A stretch of 64,000 bases of DNA from Catenaria anguillulae PL171 (taxonomy: Eukaryota > Blastocladiomycota > Blastocladiomycetes > Blastocladiales > Catenariaceae): the NCBI GenBank assembly GCA_002102555.1, contig MCFL01000096.1, forward strand, positions 22,264 through 86,263, in the 5' to 3' direction. A program made the position numbers and the translations under genes. Numbering within the stretch: the first letter of the stretch is position 1; each line of letters begins with the position of its first letter. A model generated the notes under the pieces. That model worked only from the letters and a program-made list of their open reading frames with translations, made no database searches and was not told where the DNA came from. This document shows positions 11,485-22,295 of this stretch, in pieces.

Positions 11485-13250
11485 TCAGATAATATCCCAG
11501 CTACGCTGCTCAATGTGACTTTCTTCCACGCTCGGTGCGCCATTTGTGAATACAGAAACAAATTGATTGCCGTCTGCACCCCGTGCCTGTGGTTGCTCCA
11601 TGGCAGCTTGCGATGATTCAGTCAAGTCTTTAGGCGCCGCTCGAATCCAGAATAACTCGAGCACAGCACGGCGCAGAATCTTGTCTTGGCTCATCGCAAT
11701 CACGGGATCAAGGATGGCGTTCAAGAAAATACCGAGAGGAACGGCTGGTCAAATGCGTGCCCACAGTGCAGGTTAGCTGCCAATTACCGATAGAGAGTAT
11801 CAAGGCAGGTACATTGCGGACGTACTCGCACTAAGTGTGGCATCTGCCCGGCGAGAAGTGATGGTTGTCCAAATGCAGACAATGAGAATCGGGATGAACT
11901 AAACGGATGGAAGACGAGAGCGAACTGAATGAGCGACGGCGACAGGCAACACTTCACGGCCGTAGTACAAGGAACTTTCAAACATTGAGGCTGCGTCGGA
12001 CGCAAGAATCAGTTGTTAGACAAACTGCAGGAAAGGTACCGCAGGAATCGCTGTCAACGTGGAATGAGACAACGCACCATGCGCTAATCAGAGCAAGCGC
12101 TCCACGCATTGCGATTCGGCGCTGAAGCTGACTCTCCTTGCTCATTTGCTGCGATCCATGACGGCGATTGGTATTGAGCTTGATTGACGACGCCTTGGCT
12201 GCGGCGAATGCTGATCTCAATGACGATGCACTCCCGCTCCCGCGCAGCGATTTCTGGCGTGAGGAACCGCTGTCCTTGGCTGAGGATGAAGCTGATAGTA
12301 CGTGCCGCGTCGAGGTAGCCAGGACCGAAGAATGCGCCTCCGATGCCACCAAAGTCTTCGACTTTGCGACCACTACTCGGCGAATGCGAAGAAAGATGAC
12401 AATGTAGCACACAAACATGGTGATTGTGACTGAGAGGACAACGGATATGACCGTCCTTCCAGCCCAGCTTGCCCAGCCAGTTGTAATGCACCAAGTTCTA
12501 CATATGTCGGCGATGCTTGGTGAGAAACCGGCTCCATCCGTCTCTTGGACTGGACAAGACAAACACATGGATCCGCACCCATCCGTTCCGTACATAGAAA
12601 ACACGTGATGGTGGCAAAAAGTGAATCATGGTTTGAAGGCCAGCTGCAATGTGACATGCGGCCATGAACCACCACGCAGTCGATGCTGAAATGCGTCGGA
12701 GCCACACAATTGACAAGGTTTGGTCCAAAGTCACGGCGACAAGGTGGAAAATGATGTCGGAAACGACAAAACAGTTGAGAAACGCATGAATCAGGCACGA
12801 CGGCTATTGGTAGTACAGAACAGACTTAGCGCCAAGTGCGTCGGAAGTAAACCTGTGCAGAAACGAAACACGCTCACCTCGCTCCATGCCTCACGCATTT
12901 GAAGGAGTAGCCGAACGATGAGTTGGCCCACGCCAAGGACGATGTAAACAAAGCTGGAAACGAGGTTGAATCGAGCTAATTTAGCGAATCGGGAATGGGC
13001 TGGGCAAATCGCTCGTGTGGAAGTGACAGAACCATAACGAGAACAAGATTCGGGTCGATGCACCAGCGAGCAACGAAGAGTAAAGCTTCGGATGTCGGAC
13101 GGTAGTGTACGCAACAGACCCATTGATCACAATAATCAAAATATTGAGAGCAATGAAGATTGGATTCATCCGCAACATCAAATCAACGTCAAAGTCATGC
13201 GATATCCATGGGTTCGATATAGCAGATTCCCAGTACTTGAGGTCATCCAT
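11485..13250 (-). CDS. rhodopsin-like seven-helix receptor (GPCR), multi-exon
   Basis: Hydrophobic segments spread over several minus-strand frames follow the order of a 7TM receptor. TM1 is at about 13160 (IFIALNILIIVINGSVAY). TM2-3 segments lie at about 12960-12700 (SSFVYIVLGVGQLIV; FVVSDIIFHLVAVTLDQ). TM4 is WWFMAACHIAAGLQTMI, TM5 is TVISVVLSVTITMFVCYIVI (12440-12380), TM6 begins at RRIAMRGALALISAW and TM7 is NAILDPVIAMSQDKILRRAV near 11720. The last resembles the NPxxY region plus helix 8 of class A receptors. A long Ser-rich third inner loop separates TM5 and TM6. Exon borders are only approximate; one intron near 12550-12600 and one at about 12800-12860 fit GT-AG. The DRY-like motif is LDQ here. 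The ligand is unknown. Confidence 0.6.
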
Positions 13251-13897
13251 TGTGTTCTCGAAAAATGCCAGCAGTGTTGCGGGAAGCTGAGTTTGACGTA
13301 CTTGGCCTAATGGCGCAATGTATGCGCAGAATGATTCTGAGCGATTTCTTGTGGTGTGCCTGATCGAGTGTTATTTACTTATTTTCATGGAAAGATGGTG
13401 GGTCACATTTCCAGGCACCGTGGCCACGCTTTGTGTCAATGTTAGCATTTTCGTCAGTCCGCATTGTGATGCCTCCACACAGGACTTGTCACAGTACCGC
13501 GCTCGCGAGCAGCGACGAGGAGCTGTGTTCGGAATCGTGTTTGAATAATCATGAGGTGCATCGTGCAATAAGTGGGTGGAGATTACCCTGGCAAAATGGG
13601 GGTCGGCCTATGTGCACTTAGTGGCGATCTGAGATCATTTTCACAGAAACGGGGCAAAACATTGCGGCCCGGTTTTGCTTGGTCCAATCACAGATCGCGG
13701 GCTTTTCCTGAGGTGCCTGAGTCAAGTTTTTCGGGGGGTTGACTTCAACGAGACGGGAAGGGTTTCACGGCACAACCTTCAAAGGCCGGTACCTCGGTCC
13801 CGGGGCACACTTGCCCGCCATGCCCCTGCAGGCCCGCTGCTGCTCGAAAAAAGATGCACTGCCTAATAAAAAATTCATAAACCGGAAAAACCATTGA
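13251..13897. other. intergenic, no gene seen
   Basis: I find no supported gene. It contains the presumed promoter of the minus-strand receptor and the 3' flank of the next minus-strand frame. Confidence 0.4.
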
Positions 13898-14464
13898 TCA
13901 CAGATCAACCCATTTTGCCCAGGCAATCTTCATCCACTTCTCTAATGCAACCGCTGAGTCAAAGAAACATAATGGATTCATAGTGACCAGCAATGACACC
14001 ATGGCAAGCTCCGAGATGGGTCCGCGGGTGCAGTTGTGAATGCTGGGACGCGTTGTGGAAGCGCACCTACCTGACTGCCGGCGTGCTGTAATTAGTCCTT
14101 CGTCCAAGTCTTTTGCTTCGAAGGTGGCGGATCTACATAATTCAATTGGAGGCGGATTGGCCAGTGCGAACTCTGGAACATAAATAATATGAGCGACAAA
14201 AGGAATGCACTCGATGGGAACCACAAACAATGGGAAGTCCATCACCAAGCGTAAGCAACATATCCAACGTGAAGCGCCCAGGACCAACCGACGCTTGCCC
14301 CAAATTGATGCGCCTCCGAGTCGACTCGTCCTTGCCCGTGCACCTCGACTGTGCGCCCACAGAACCCAGTCTGGGTGGCCATCTCTCTTGACGTTTCGCC
14401 ATGATGTCTGCGTCCGCCTCTTTTCCAAGCCCGGGCTCCCAAATCTGATTAGCTTCATAGCCAA
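13898..14464 (-). CDS. possible C-terminal part of a second 7TM-like protein
   Basis: The minus-strand frame ending at 13898 has two hydrophobic segments in the order of a receptor C-terminus: LVMDFPLFVVPIECIPFVAH (TM6-like) and, after a likely intron at about 14030-14120, MVSLLVTMNPLCFFDSAVAL (TM7-like with NPLCF). A basic tail follows. The gene upstream (14.5-15.6 kb) could not be assembled: no frame there shows convincing TM1-TM5. It may be a diverged tandem neighbour of the 11485-13250 receptor. Confidence 0.3.
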   Translation of the reverse strand: MAMKLIRFGSPGLEKRRTQTSWRNVKRDGHPDWVLWAHSRGARARTSRLGGASIWGKRRLVLGASRWICCLRLVMDFPLFVVPIECIPFVAHIIYVPEFALANPPPIELCRSATFEAKDLDEGLITARRQSGRCASTTRPSIHNCTRGPISELAMVSLLVTMNPLCFFDSAVALEKWMKIAWAKWVDL

Positions 14465-16172
14465 TATTCAGATACGCCCCAGTTTCCTCCGAGCAATCCG
14501 ACCGCGCTCCTCAAATGCGGCACGAGGCGTGGTTTTTCCTCAAACAGATGGCCACTTGATACCCGCCCAATGCGCCTTTCAGCACGGTTGCCCGAGAACC
14601 ATTTTTCACGAGCCTTTACTCCGACCAGTTAGACGTTCACGTGGCATGCCATCCCCGTGGCGTCCGATGCGCCGCCAATTTGGACAATCGCGTTGATGAG
14701 CTGAAAATCGACCTTGTCCATGCCAACCCGGGCAATGCACACAGCAGGCGACGACGCATAAGCAATCACTTTGGCTTGGATGCGGCGTCAATGGTACATT
14801 TTGATTTGGCCATCTTGGTCGTGGTCAGCGCCAATCGTTACTCGGCGAGCAACGCCAATAAGTGTCGGCCGACAGTGTGGGCGGCCGGCCGGCGGAGGCG
14901 GGTGGGGACGCATCGGGCAATCGAGCGGCGGAGTATCTGGGGAAGATTGCGCGACGGGGGGCGCATGCGCCACATCAGCCTTGGGTGATGACGCCAGGCC
15001 GTAGGAGTGTGTGGGCGTGCTGGTCGGTGTTGAGGCGAAAATCGGCGACTACAGTGAAGAGAATGAATCAATAAACGCGAAAGTGAGCAAATGGGAGTGT
15101 GATAAGATGGATAAATGAACAACATACGCCGAGGTATATTCGCAAAGGCAGGCGGAAGCACGGGCAGCCAAGCGACTGGCATGGGCGGCTCGCAAGCCCT
15201 CAGATGCTGCAATAACTCACAACTCGGGACCGCAGACCGAGAAATGACGCGGCGATAAGTGTATACATGTTCGCTGTGGACGCGCATGAGCAGAGATAGA
15301 GTTAGAATCCGGTTCCGGGAGAGAGCATTGATACACGAAAGCGATGTACCGAGCCAATGACGGCGAATGTTGGTCACAGTCGTAGCGGAAGCGTTTTGGC
15401 GCTCGACAAACACTTATGCTGAGGTGGCTGGTCGGACGTCCCTCGAGCAAATAGGCGGCGCCACGTCAACGACGAAATCGGATTGAAAACCTTGACTTGT
15501 GCACGAGCGCCGACAGCGCCGACAAACGGCGCGGAAGAGGCGCTGGCGATGGCTACCCCTATCCAACAGTGCAGAAGTTTGCTGGGAACGGGTTTTGGAT
15601 CCGGATGGGCGCCGCAGATGGTGCAGGCCGGTTCCAAGCCGGGCGAGAACTGGGCATAATGCCGGAATTACGACGCAAAACGCAGAAGGCCCCCGCCTGT
15701 GGATGGTGCCCAGCGGCTGGATCGGTCGTACATATCATGTATCATGTCACAGCTTGTTGTGTACCCCACTTCCCCGCGCATCCACCGTCAATGAAGATGC
15801 TTGCTTGCGGCCCCATCGACTGAGGCGTGGTCAGAGCAGTCCGCATCTGCAGCCGAGGCGGAGGAGAACGGGGGTCGGTCGCGCAGACGGGTAGCTGGGT
15901 GGCGAGTGAGTGCGTAACGTGTCTTGGATGGTGTGTGGGTGGGGTTGCATTGAACATCTACCTGTCATCGTTCCTTCGATTTGGGACGGCAGCTGGGTCG
16001 GGTGGCTTCGACGCAGCGCGGCGTCGCGGCGGCACTTGGCTGGGTCTGCTGAGCGCATGAGGGCCAGAACAATAATGTCGCATCGATCGTCGGGACATGG
16101 GACAAGGAGCTATACCTACATTGAGCATTACACCACTTGCACAAGCTACTCATTCACATTCCGCTCGCCATC
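14465..16172. other. unresolved region
   Basis: No confident coding exon could be picked. It may contain the 5' exons of the minus-strand 7TM-like gene and the promoter of ICT1. The many open frames are low-complexity Arg/Pro/Ser translations expected from GC-rich DNA. Confidence 0.3.
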
Positions 16173-16900
16173 ATGTTGGCAGCACCGGCCGTTGCTCGGC
16201 ATCTCGGCCAGATGCTCCGCTCATCATCCTCTGCGTTCGTCCGGTCGGCAAGACAAGTTCCCCTCCCATTGACTTCAAGTTGTGTCGTCAGTCATTCGCT
16301 TGCCCGCCGACCGCTGCACTACACCACATTGCACCTCGGCAGCAGCAGCAACCCCGATCCAAACAATTCATTGCCCGACCGCACCTGGATTGACAACTTC
16401 AAGCGCTCCGACATTCCTGACAACAGCTACGAACTCTCGTTTGCTCGCTCGAGCGGGCCCGGCGGCCAAAATGTCAACAAACGTACATGGACATCCATAT
16501 TCCAATCCATGAGAACCAAATCCCTGCGTTCTTCTCACTCATGTAACCAACAGTCAACACAAAGGTCCTGCTGCGATTCCCGCTCGACCCACCTCCTTCT
16601 TGGCTCCCCACCTACTGCCTCGACCGCCTGCAAGCCCAGCAAGCCTCCAAAATCAACAAGGCAGGCGACCTCCTTGTGTCCAGCGACAAATTCCGCACCC
16701 AGCGCCAAAACATTGACGAGTGTATTGACAAGCTGTACGCCATGATTGTCGAGGCGGGCTACATTCCACGCGAAACAAGCGCTCAGCAGCGGAAAAAAGT
16801 GGCGGGGTTGGCAAGTGCACACAAGGAAAAGAGGTTGGAGGGTAAGAAGTTGGCGGGTAAAAAGAAGGCGGATCGAAAAGTGTCGAGGGGCGACTTTTAG
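16173..16900 (+). CDS. Mitochondrial peptidyl-tRNA hydrolase ICT1 (GGQ release factor family)
   Basis: A 218-aa protein from exons 16173-16482 and 16554-16900 (71-nt intron, GTACAT donor, phase 1). It has a mitochondrial-type presequence (Arg/Ser/Ala-rich, about 60 residues), then SSGPGGQNVNK with the catalytic GGQ, directly followed across the intron by LNTKVLLRFPL. The C-terminus is very basic (KKVAGLASAHKEK, GKKLAGKKKADRK), as in ICT1/YaeJ proteins that rescue stalled mitochondrial ribosomes (family knowledge). The open frame continues upstream from a TTG at 16137, but ATG 16173 is the first Met. Its stop overlaps the stop of the convergent gene. Confidence 0.9.
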
Positions 16901-17518
16901 GACCACATGACGTCGTCGTCGTCGGCGTGTGCACGAGGAGGTGCGCGCCGGTTGGTGCGTGGCATGATGGGTGGGGTGGCCGTGCTTGAAGGAATGCCGG
17001 AGCCCACGGCGGTGGATGATAACGACGATGGTGATGAGGTGGGTGCAACGGGAATTCCAGATAATTTGCGCATGGCGGCAAGTCGGAGGGCAGTCAGGCT
17101 CTGGAACAAGTTTCATTGACTGTCATGAGTCACCGGGGTTTGATCCAGCACTATAGTGTACCGTCAAAGTAGAAAATACCATTTCACTCGATCCATCGCC
17201 GGTACTACTTGAGGAGGCTGCTGTACACAGCTCTGGCGGCATTGGCCCGCGTCCAGCAACGTGCAGCGTCAGCAACGCCTCCTTGGACGCCAGCACATTG
17301 GCACACATGAGCCGCGACGATGTCACATTGAAGCTCGAACGCTCGGCAAGCGTCACGGGCGGCAGCGACCTTGCGGCATTGGTAGAAGAAACGGAGCCCA
17401 GGTTGAATGAGAAGGACGAGGATGAGGGAGAGGGAGAGCTTGATGGACCGGACGTGGCCGCGGCAGAAGTGGAAGGCTGGACAAACGGAGGATATTGGGT
17501 GCTGTTGAATGCGGACAT
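16897..17518 (-). CDS. uncharacterised protein, two exons
   Basis: Exons 17518-17162 and 17100-16897 (61-nt intron, GTACAC donor, CAG acceptor, phase 0) give 186 aa. The N-terminus is Ser/Pro/Thr-rich. A more ordered middle contains SRLMCANVLASKEALLTLHV and, after the intron, SLTALRLAAMRKLSGIPV. The end is Ser/Pro-rich and acidic (ADDDDVMWS). I recognise no family. The gene converges on ICT1 with overlapping stop codons. Confidence 0.6.
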
Positions 17519-17816
17519 GATGGCATGGACTGAATGCGTCGAGTTTGTTATGACAATTGTGTGTCGAATGATTGTTGTTGAAGACCGCGGGCGAGATTTA
17601 TGCCGGCCGTCACGACTCCGAAAACCCGCAGCCGCTGTCTCTTCTCTCGCTGTCTCTCTCACAGGAACCTAGAACCGGCGGGGTCAACTTGGCTCAGGAG
17701 TCCGCAGCTCCATAGGGCTAGGGAATGTGCAATGGCAGAAGAAACGACACTCGAGAGTGTCTATGTATCTATGATTCAAAAATTTGCAACAGAAAAACAA
17801 GACAATACTCAAACAA
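17519..17816. other. intergenic
   Basis: This stretch holds the promoter of the preceding minus-strand gene and the 3' flank of the chitin deacetylase gene. No gene is seen. Confidence 0.4.
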
Positions 17817-19434
17817 TCAGCTCTGGTACGCAAACTCATTCAAGCAAATGTACATGGGAATGGGCTTGAACCCATTGGCCTTAACCTGGGCATACACCCT
17901 GCCCGCCACCGCGGCCGACTTTTGCTGAATGTCGTGCTGCAGCGTAATGTACGACTTGGACGCCGGATTGACGGCCTGTGTGCGATACTGATCCACAATA
18001 CCCTGTTCCGACGTCTGGGCCATCCAATCGAGCGTGTCAAAGTTCCACAGAATCACGCGATACCCACCGGCAGTCAGGCGGTTGTAAACGGCTTGGTTGA
18101 TGTTGCCATAGGGCGGGCGGAAGAAACGCGGGCGCAAGCCGACCACAGACCGGATTTCCGTCTCGGTCCACGTGATTTCGTTGTTGAGGTCGGCGGCTGA
18201 CAGCGTCGTGAGGTCTGGGTGCGACCAAGAGTGCGAAGCGAGGTGGTGGCCGGCATTGGCTGCGCGCTGGGCAAGCGCCTTGTTGTCGCGAATGAGGGAA
18301 CCGAGCCAGAAGAAGGTGGTTTTGATGTTGGACGTGGCAAGAGCAGAAAGAATGGTGGCTGTGGTATTGAGAGGAATAGCGTTATAGATGAGTTGGGGCT
18401 CGAGACGACACACTCGCAGAGTAACCAGGCAGACAACGTACGAGTCAGAGTCGGATGCGGTCCATCATCGTAGGTCAAGGCAATCGCAGAGGGCCAACCG
18501 CACGACTGGTACGATCCAAATCCATCGCGCTCGAATCGGCCATTGGTCAGCGCCGTCGATGGCACCCAGTCGCGAGCATTGGGCGTGGGATCCGGAATCG
18601 TGGAGGGCGGCGTGGTCGCATCGCAGCTGCGGAGCCCAAGCACCGGCGTGAGGTTGCATTGCGACTGGCAACCAGTCGAGCAATAGGCTGAGGTGGAGCC
18701 GCACCAGCCGTATTGACTGCAGCAGAGACCTGAGTGGGAATTGTTAGGTCGGGATGATTCCTCGCTTGTCTCACTTGACGTCGGAGAACACGGCGTACCA
18801 TTCGGGCCACAACCTGTCAGCACGCATCCACCGACCGCCGCGCTCGACAAGACACATCGATTGTCACCTGGAGGCGGCGTCGAGCCTCCCACAATCTCGA
18901 CCCGCCTCACTGTCAATGGGCCCAAGAAGGCAAACGCAAAACCCGAGCCGAGGATTGCCGCCAGCAAACGCACTCATGGGCACCGTGAGCTCGCCCGCAC
19001 CGGCAACAACATTGACGCGCGCAACAGCCGTGGCAGCGCGAGCACCTTGGCATGAGGCCGCTTTCATGTGAAACTCGACCGTGCGTTGGCCCGCGGTCGC
19101 CGAGGTGTAGGCAAACTTGAGCGATTTGCCAGTGAGGTCGTTGCACGAGGTAGGCGGGGCAACGACTTCAGACCACCAGCCGGATGTCGCCTGTATCGAA
19201 TGCGAGTCAAGCGTATCAAATCGGTCAGCAACAAGCATGGATAGTCATTACGATGAACAGACCGTACGATGGAGACACCGCCAGAGACTCCAGAAACAAG
19301 GTCGCCACCCGCGCCAAAGGCGCAAAGAGTTGGTGCCCTCCCGGGCAAAGGGGGAAGTAAAATCGTCGACGAGCTGCGCTTGCGCGAGCAAAGGGAAGGA
19401 TACACACCAAGATGGCAGATGTGGGAATGATCAT
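17817..19434 (-). CDS. secreted chitin deacetylase (CE4) with CBM18 and an N-terminal beta-sandwich-like region
   Basis: Polysaccharide deacetylase acting on cell-wall chitin. Exon 1 (19434-19252) begins with a signal-like MIIPTSAILVCILPFARASA. A 61-nt intron follows (GTAATG), then a beta-rich region (TSGWWSEVV, LKFAYTSATAGQRTVEFHMK) and a CBM18 chitin-binding module (CGPNG, LCCSQYGWCGSTSAYC, GCQSQC), probably split by a short GTGAGA intron near 18720-18770. The NodB domain starts ALTYDDGPHP, crosses a 43-nt intron (18399-18441, GTACGT), then shows TTFFWLGS, HSWSHPDL (metal HxxxH), RPPYGN and LWNFDTLDW. It ends at 17817. The region upstream of CBM18 and CBM18 itself are in different frames around 18940-18970 with no room for an intron, so one base appears missing or extra. 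Confidence 0.85.
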
Positions 19435-19822
19435 ATTGAGAGACGTCTATGTGTGTGGGAAAGTCTAAATGAAGCGAGGATTGCCTGAGAGACCTATCAC
19501 TTGTGGGTTGGGCCATGAGGGATGGCCAGTCCATTTGTACGTCGCCTCCATGTGGCTATCGTCGAGATGAACCGCATCGCTGGATGAGAGACTCTTGTTG
19601 TGAGCCACAGTCAGCAGACAAGCCAAATGAAATATAAGTGCCAAGTACTCTTATGAAAATGGCATGTTCTCCTCGCTCTCACACGCGGGAACGCTGGGGC
19701 TGAGACAGTCCGTCCCCGCTGCCAACAGGTGGTCTCGAGCCGCTTACAGCGAACAGACGTCGGTACACTCTTACTGACTCTTACATCAATTCAACAGACC
19801 AAGCAAACGGCAATCGTCGCAT
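19435..19822. other. intergenic
   Basis: Upstream flank of the chitin deacetylase gene and 3' flank of the next minus-strand gene. No gene is seen. Confidence 0.4.
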
Positions 19823-20416
19823 TCACACACTCTCCGAAGGCAGCCTCGGCTCGCGCTCGGCGACTTTTCTCGCCAGCTCCATCATTGCCACGCCCATGCC
19901 GGCCACACCGACAATCATCACAACCATGACCAATACGAACGCTCGCGCACTCATCATTAACCCTTGTTCTCCCTCTTTGTCGGTGCTTCCAAACTGCCTC
20001 GACCCCTCCCTGCCTAGCGCAAGCATTGCGCCGACAACCGCGGCACTCGTTAGCGTCACAATCACGAACGCCAAATAATACCATTTGGATCTCTTGTGGT
20101 GCTTGCTTGCCAATTCGTACAATACGGGCGCCAATAAACCAAGAGCAAACATCCCATGTTGTAGGTTGTACAGCAAACATTGCGTTCCAAAGACCGTAAG
20201 GTAGGCGTTGGCGACGATGAAGCAGGTGAGAATGAAGGCCGGGCATTTGTCGATGTACACTTGGAGAATCGTCCGCAAGTCCAATCGAGCTCGAAAGCCA
20301 AGCCTATACATGCACGGTTCAAGGAAGGAAAGGGCCAAGTCAGCCACTCTTCGCTCTCCGGTCCCGAAAGCACAATAAAATGAACCTTTCTTTGCGCGGT
20401 TGCTCATGGTCATGGT
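19823..20416 (-). CDS. four-helix membrane protein, tandem family B copy 1
   Basis: The frame is open up to 20605; I place the start at the Met near 20416 because the conserved part begins later. Four hydrophobic segments: FILTCFIVANAYLTVFG, MFALGLLAPVLYEL, YYLAFVIVTLTSAAVVGAML and FVLVMVVMIVGVAGMGVAM. It shares NAY..(F)GT.C.LYNL.HG, a conserved ALGREG(S/T)R(Q/S)F after the third helix, and the order of helices with the neighbour at 20868-21350. No characterised family is recognised. The exact start is uncertain (20416, 20533 or 20605). Confidence 0.65.
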   Translation of the reverse strand, partial: TMTMSNRAKKGSFYCAFGTGERRVADLALSFLEPCMYRLGFRARLDLRTILQVYIDKCPAFILTCFIVANAYLTVFGTQCLLYNLQHGMFALGLLAPVLYELASKHHKRSKWYYLAFVIVTLTSAAVVGAMLALGREGSRQFGSTDKEGEQGLMMSARAFVLVMVVMIVGVAGMGVAMMELARKVAEREPRLPSESV

Positions 20417-20867
20417 CAGAGCCCACGATGACGGTGTTGGATAATGTGTGCAGAGGAAGCATTGAGTTGCGCGAAGTTGTTGAAAGTATTCAAGCAGCAG
20501 ACGGCCCGGGGCGTCTTGTATGGAATGATTCATTCCAATCACTCGAGTGCTCTTCAAGAAAGTCTTCTGATGTTCACATGTATTGTTTTTATGCCTGCCC
20601 AGCACACCGGGGTACTCACAGACGTCGAGTCATGGCAAAAGTGAGCGCGAAACAGTTCCAAAGCTCTTTCGATGGTTCAATAGACCCCAACTTAGGTATC
20701 GGCCCGCAGATCGATGGAAGGGCAGAGACCTTGTGGAATGCTACCAGTTACCACAAAGGGAAGTATTGCAATGGAGGAATGACGATGGTCGATTTAATCA
20801 CCATTGAGAGATACGTGGGCGGCGTCTTGTACTGGACGGACGGAAACATCACTTCACAATATACGAT

Positions 20868-21350
20868 TCACCGCTTGTCCCAACCGCCTTCTGGCTGAAT
20901 CACTCGTCTCGCCAGCCGAGTCACCATTGCTCCCTGCAAAACCACACATGCGACTGCTGCACCTGTAACCAATCTGAACACCAAATCACTCATCATTGGC
21001 TGCCCATCCTCGCCACCGCCCCCAGTCTTCTGAAAACTCCTTGTCCCTTCTCTGCCGAGAGCCAAAATCGCACCGACCACTCCCGCACTGGCCATGGTCG
21101 CCGCCAAGTACGTGTAATACATGTTCTTACCCTCCCACCCGAGCCGCACCCGCTCATGCGCAAAATACGAGTACACGGTAAGCGCGGCGAGGCCGTGGAG
21201 GAGGTTATACAGCTGGCACTTTGTGCCGTTGAATGCGTAGTACGCGTTCGGGACTATGATCCAGCAAAGCGAGAGCAAAGCCAGGATGGGCGACCGCGGG
21301 CCGGTCCGTAGCCCAGGCTGAGGTGGCGATGACTCGGGTCGGATGGGCAT
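20868..21350 (-). CDS. four-helix membrane protein, tandem family B copy 2
   Basis: 160 aa from ATG 21350, single exon. Helices: ILALLSLCWIIVPNAYYAF, LAALTVYSYFA, YYTYLAATMASAGVVGAIL and FRLVTGAAVACVVLQGAMV. NAYYAFNGTKCQLYNLLHG and LGREGTRSF correspond to NAYLTVFGTQCLLYNLQHG and LGREGSRQF of the adjacent copy. This direct-repeat arrangement indicates local duplication. Confidence 0.7.
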   Translation of the reverse strand: MPIRPESSPPQPGLRTGPRSPILALLSLCWIIVPNAYYAFNGTKCQLYNLLHGLAALTVYSYFAHERVRLGWEGKNMYYTYLAATMASAGVVGAILALGREGTRSFQKTGGGGEDGQPMMSDLVFRLVTGAAVACVVLQGAMVTRLARRVIQPEGGWDKR

Positions 21351-21700
21351 CTGTGAAAGTTGGATGCGTAGTCGGGCAGGTAAATTTGTGTGTGTTGCTC
21401 AGAGTCTTGTGCTGTTCTCAGTCAGTAACATGGCAATGTGAAAGTCCGCTTTGAATCGCAACCAGCCCGAATCAGGCTTTAATTTGTCGGCTCGCATAAG
21501 TCATTTGGCACGGCTGGTTGTCGAAATCGTTTTCATTGCAATCCGTTGTGGTCGGAGCACTCGCATACTTATTGAATCAATGTACAACAGAGAGATGCGT
21601 TCAATGCAGAGAGCAGCTCACATCATCCTCAGAGCAGGGACCAATTGATCACTCAAGTACTGAAGCGTTTCTTTTTCTCACTTGATTTTTGCTTGTGTTG
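21351..21700. other. intergenic
   Basis: No gene seen. It separates tandem family B from tandem family A, all on the minus strand. Confidence 0.4.
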
Positions 21701-22295
21701 TCAAACATTCAACGTGCTCACAACTCCACCAGTCCTTTGCTGCCGTTCCCGCTCCCTCCTCCTCTCCTTGATCCATGTTGCAATGATCTCCCGGCCTGGC
21801 GCCCGGACATCGAGTGCGAGACAACCCACCATGGCCACCGTGCCAAATCCTTTCAACAAGACGCTTGCGACGTCCATATCGGTATCGCCAACCACAAACA
21901 CAAGCGCAAAGAAGGTAACGGCAAATGCTGCCATTCCAATGTCGCCCGCCACATATGCCCAGTAGTACACGGACCGCCACTCGCCCAGCTTGCAGAATGC
22001 TTGGCGAATAGCCGTGTTCAAGAGCAAGCACAAGCTCCATCCCATAAGCGCGTTTATCCAATGGGATGGTGACTGAGTTGAAGCCTATCGCGTAGGCAGC
22101 AGCGAAAAGATATGCCATGCGATTCACGAGGATGAAGCGCGGTGTCGAATACCAAGCGTTTGTGATCTCGGGTGTGGCGGTTGAGACATTCGAGAGGCCA
22201 GTGTCGGTTGGGACCACAGTGGGAAGTGGGTCGGATGGCGCCATGATGAATTGAGTGGTTTGGTCGAGCATGGTGGTGGTTTTAGTAGAACACAT
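21701..22295 (-). CDS. four-helix membrane protein, tandem family A copy 1 (apparent frame break)
   Basis: The N-terminal part (NAWYSTPRFILVNRMAYLF) and the C-terminal part (FCKLGEWRSVYYWAYVAGD, VVGDTDMDVASVLLK, WIKERRRERERQQR) align with the copy at 23045-23611, but they lie in frames one base apart. The switch is needed at about 22050-22070, where the aligned lengths leave no space for an intron. It is either a base-calling indel or a young lesion. The start could be 22295, 22271 or 22244. An AT-rich element (plus strand TATAAATATT near 22352) sits 60-80 bases upstream and could act as a TATA box. Confidence 0.6.

Noticed and set aside
20380-20898. 172-codon plus-strand frame
   Set aside because: It overlaps the start of one family B gene and the end of the other on the opposite strand and has no family features.
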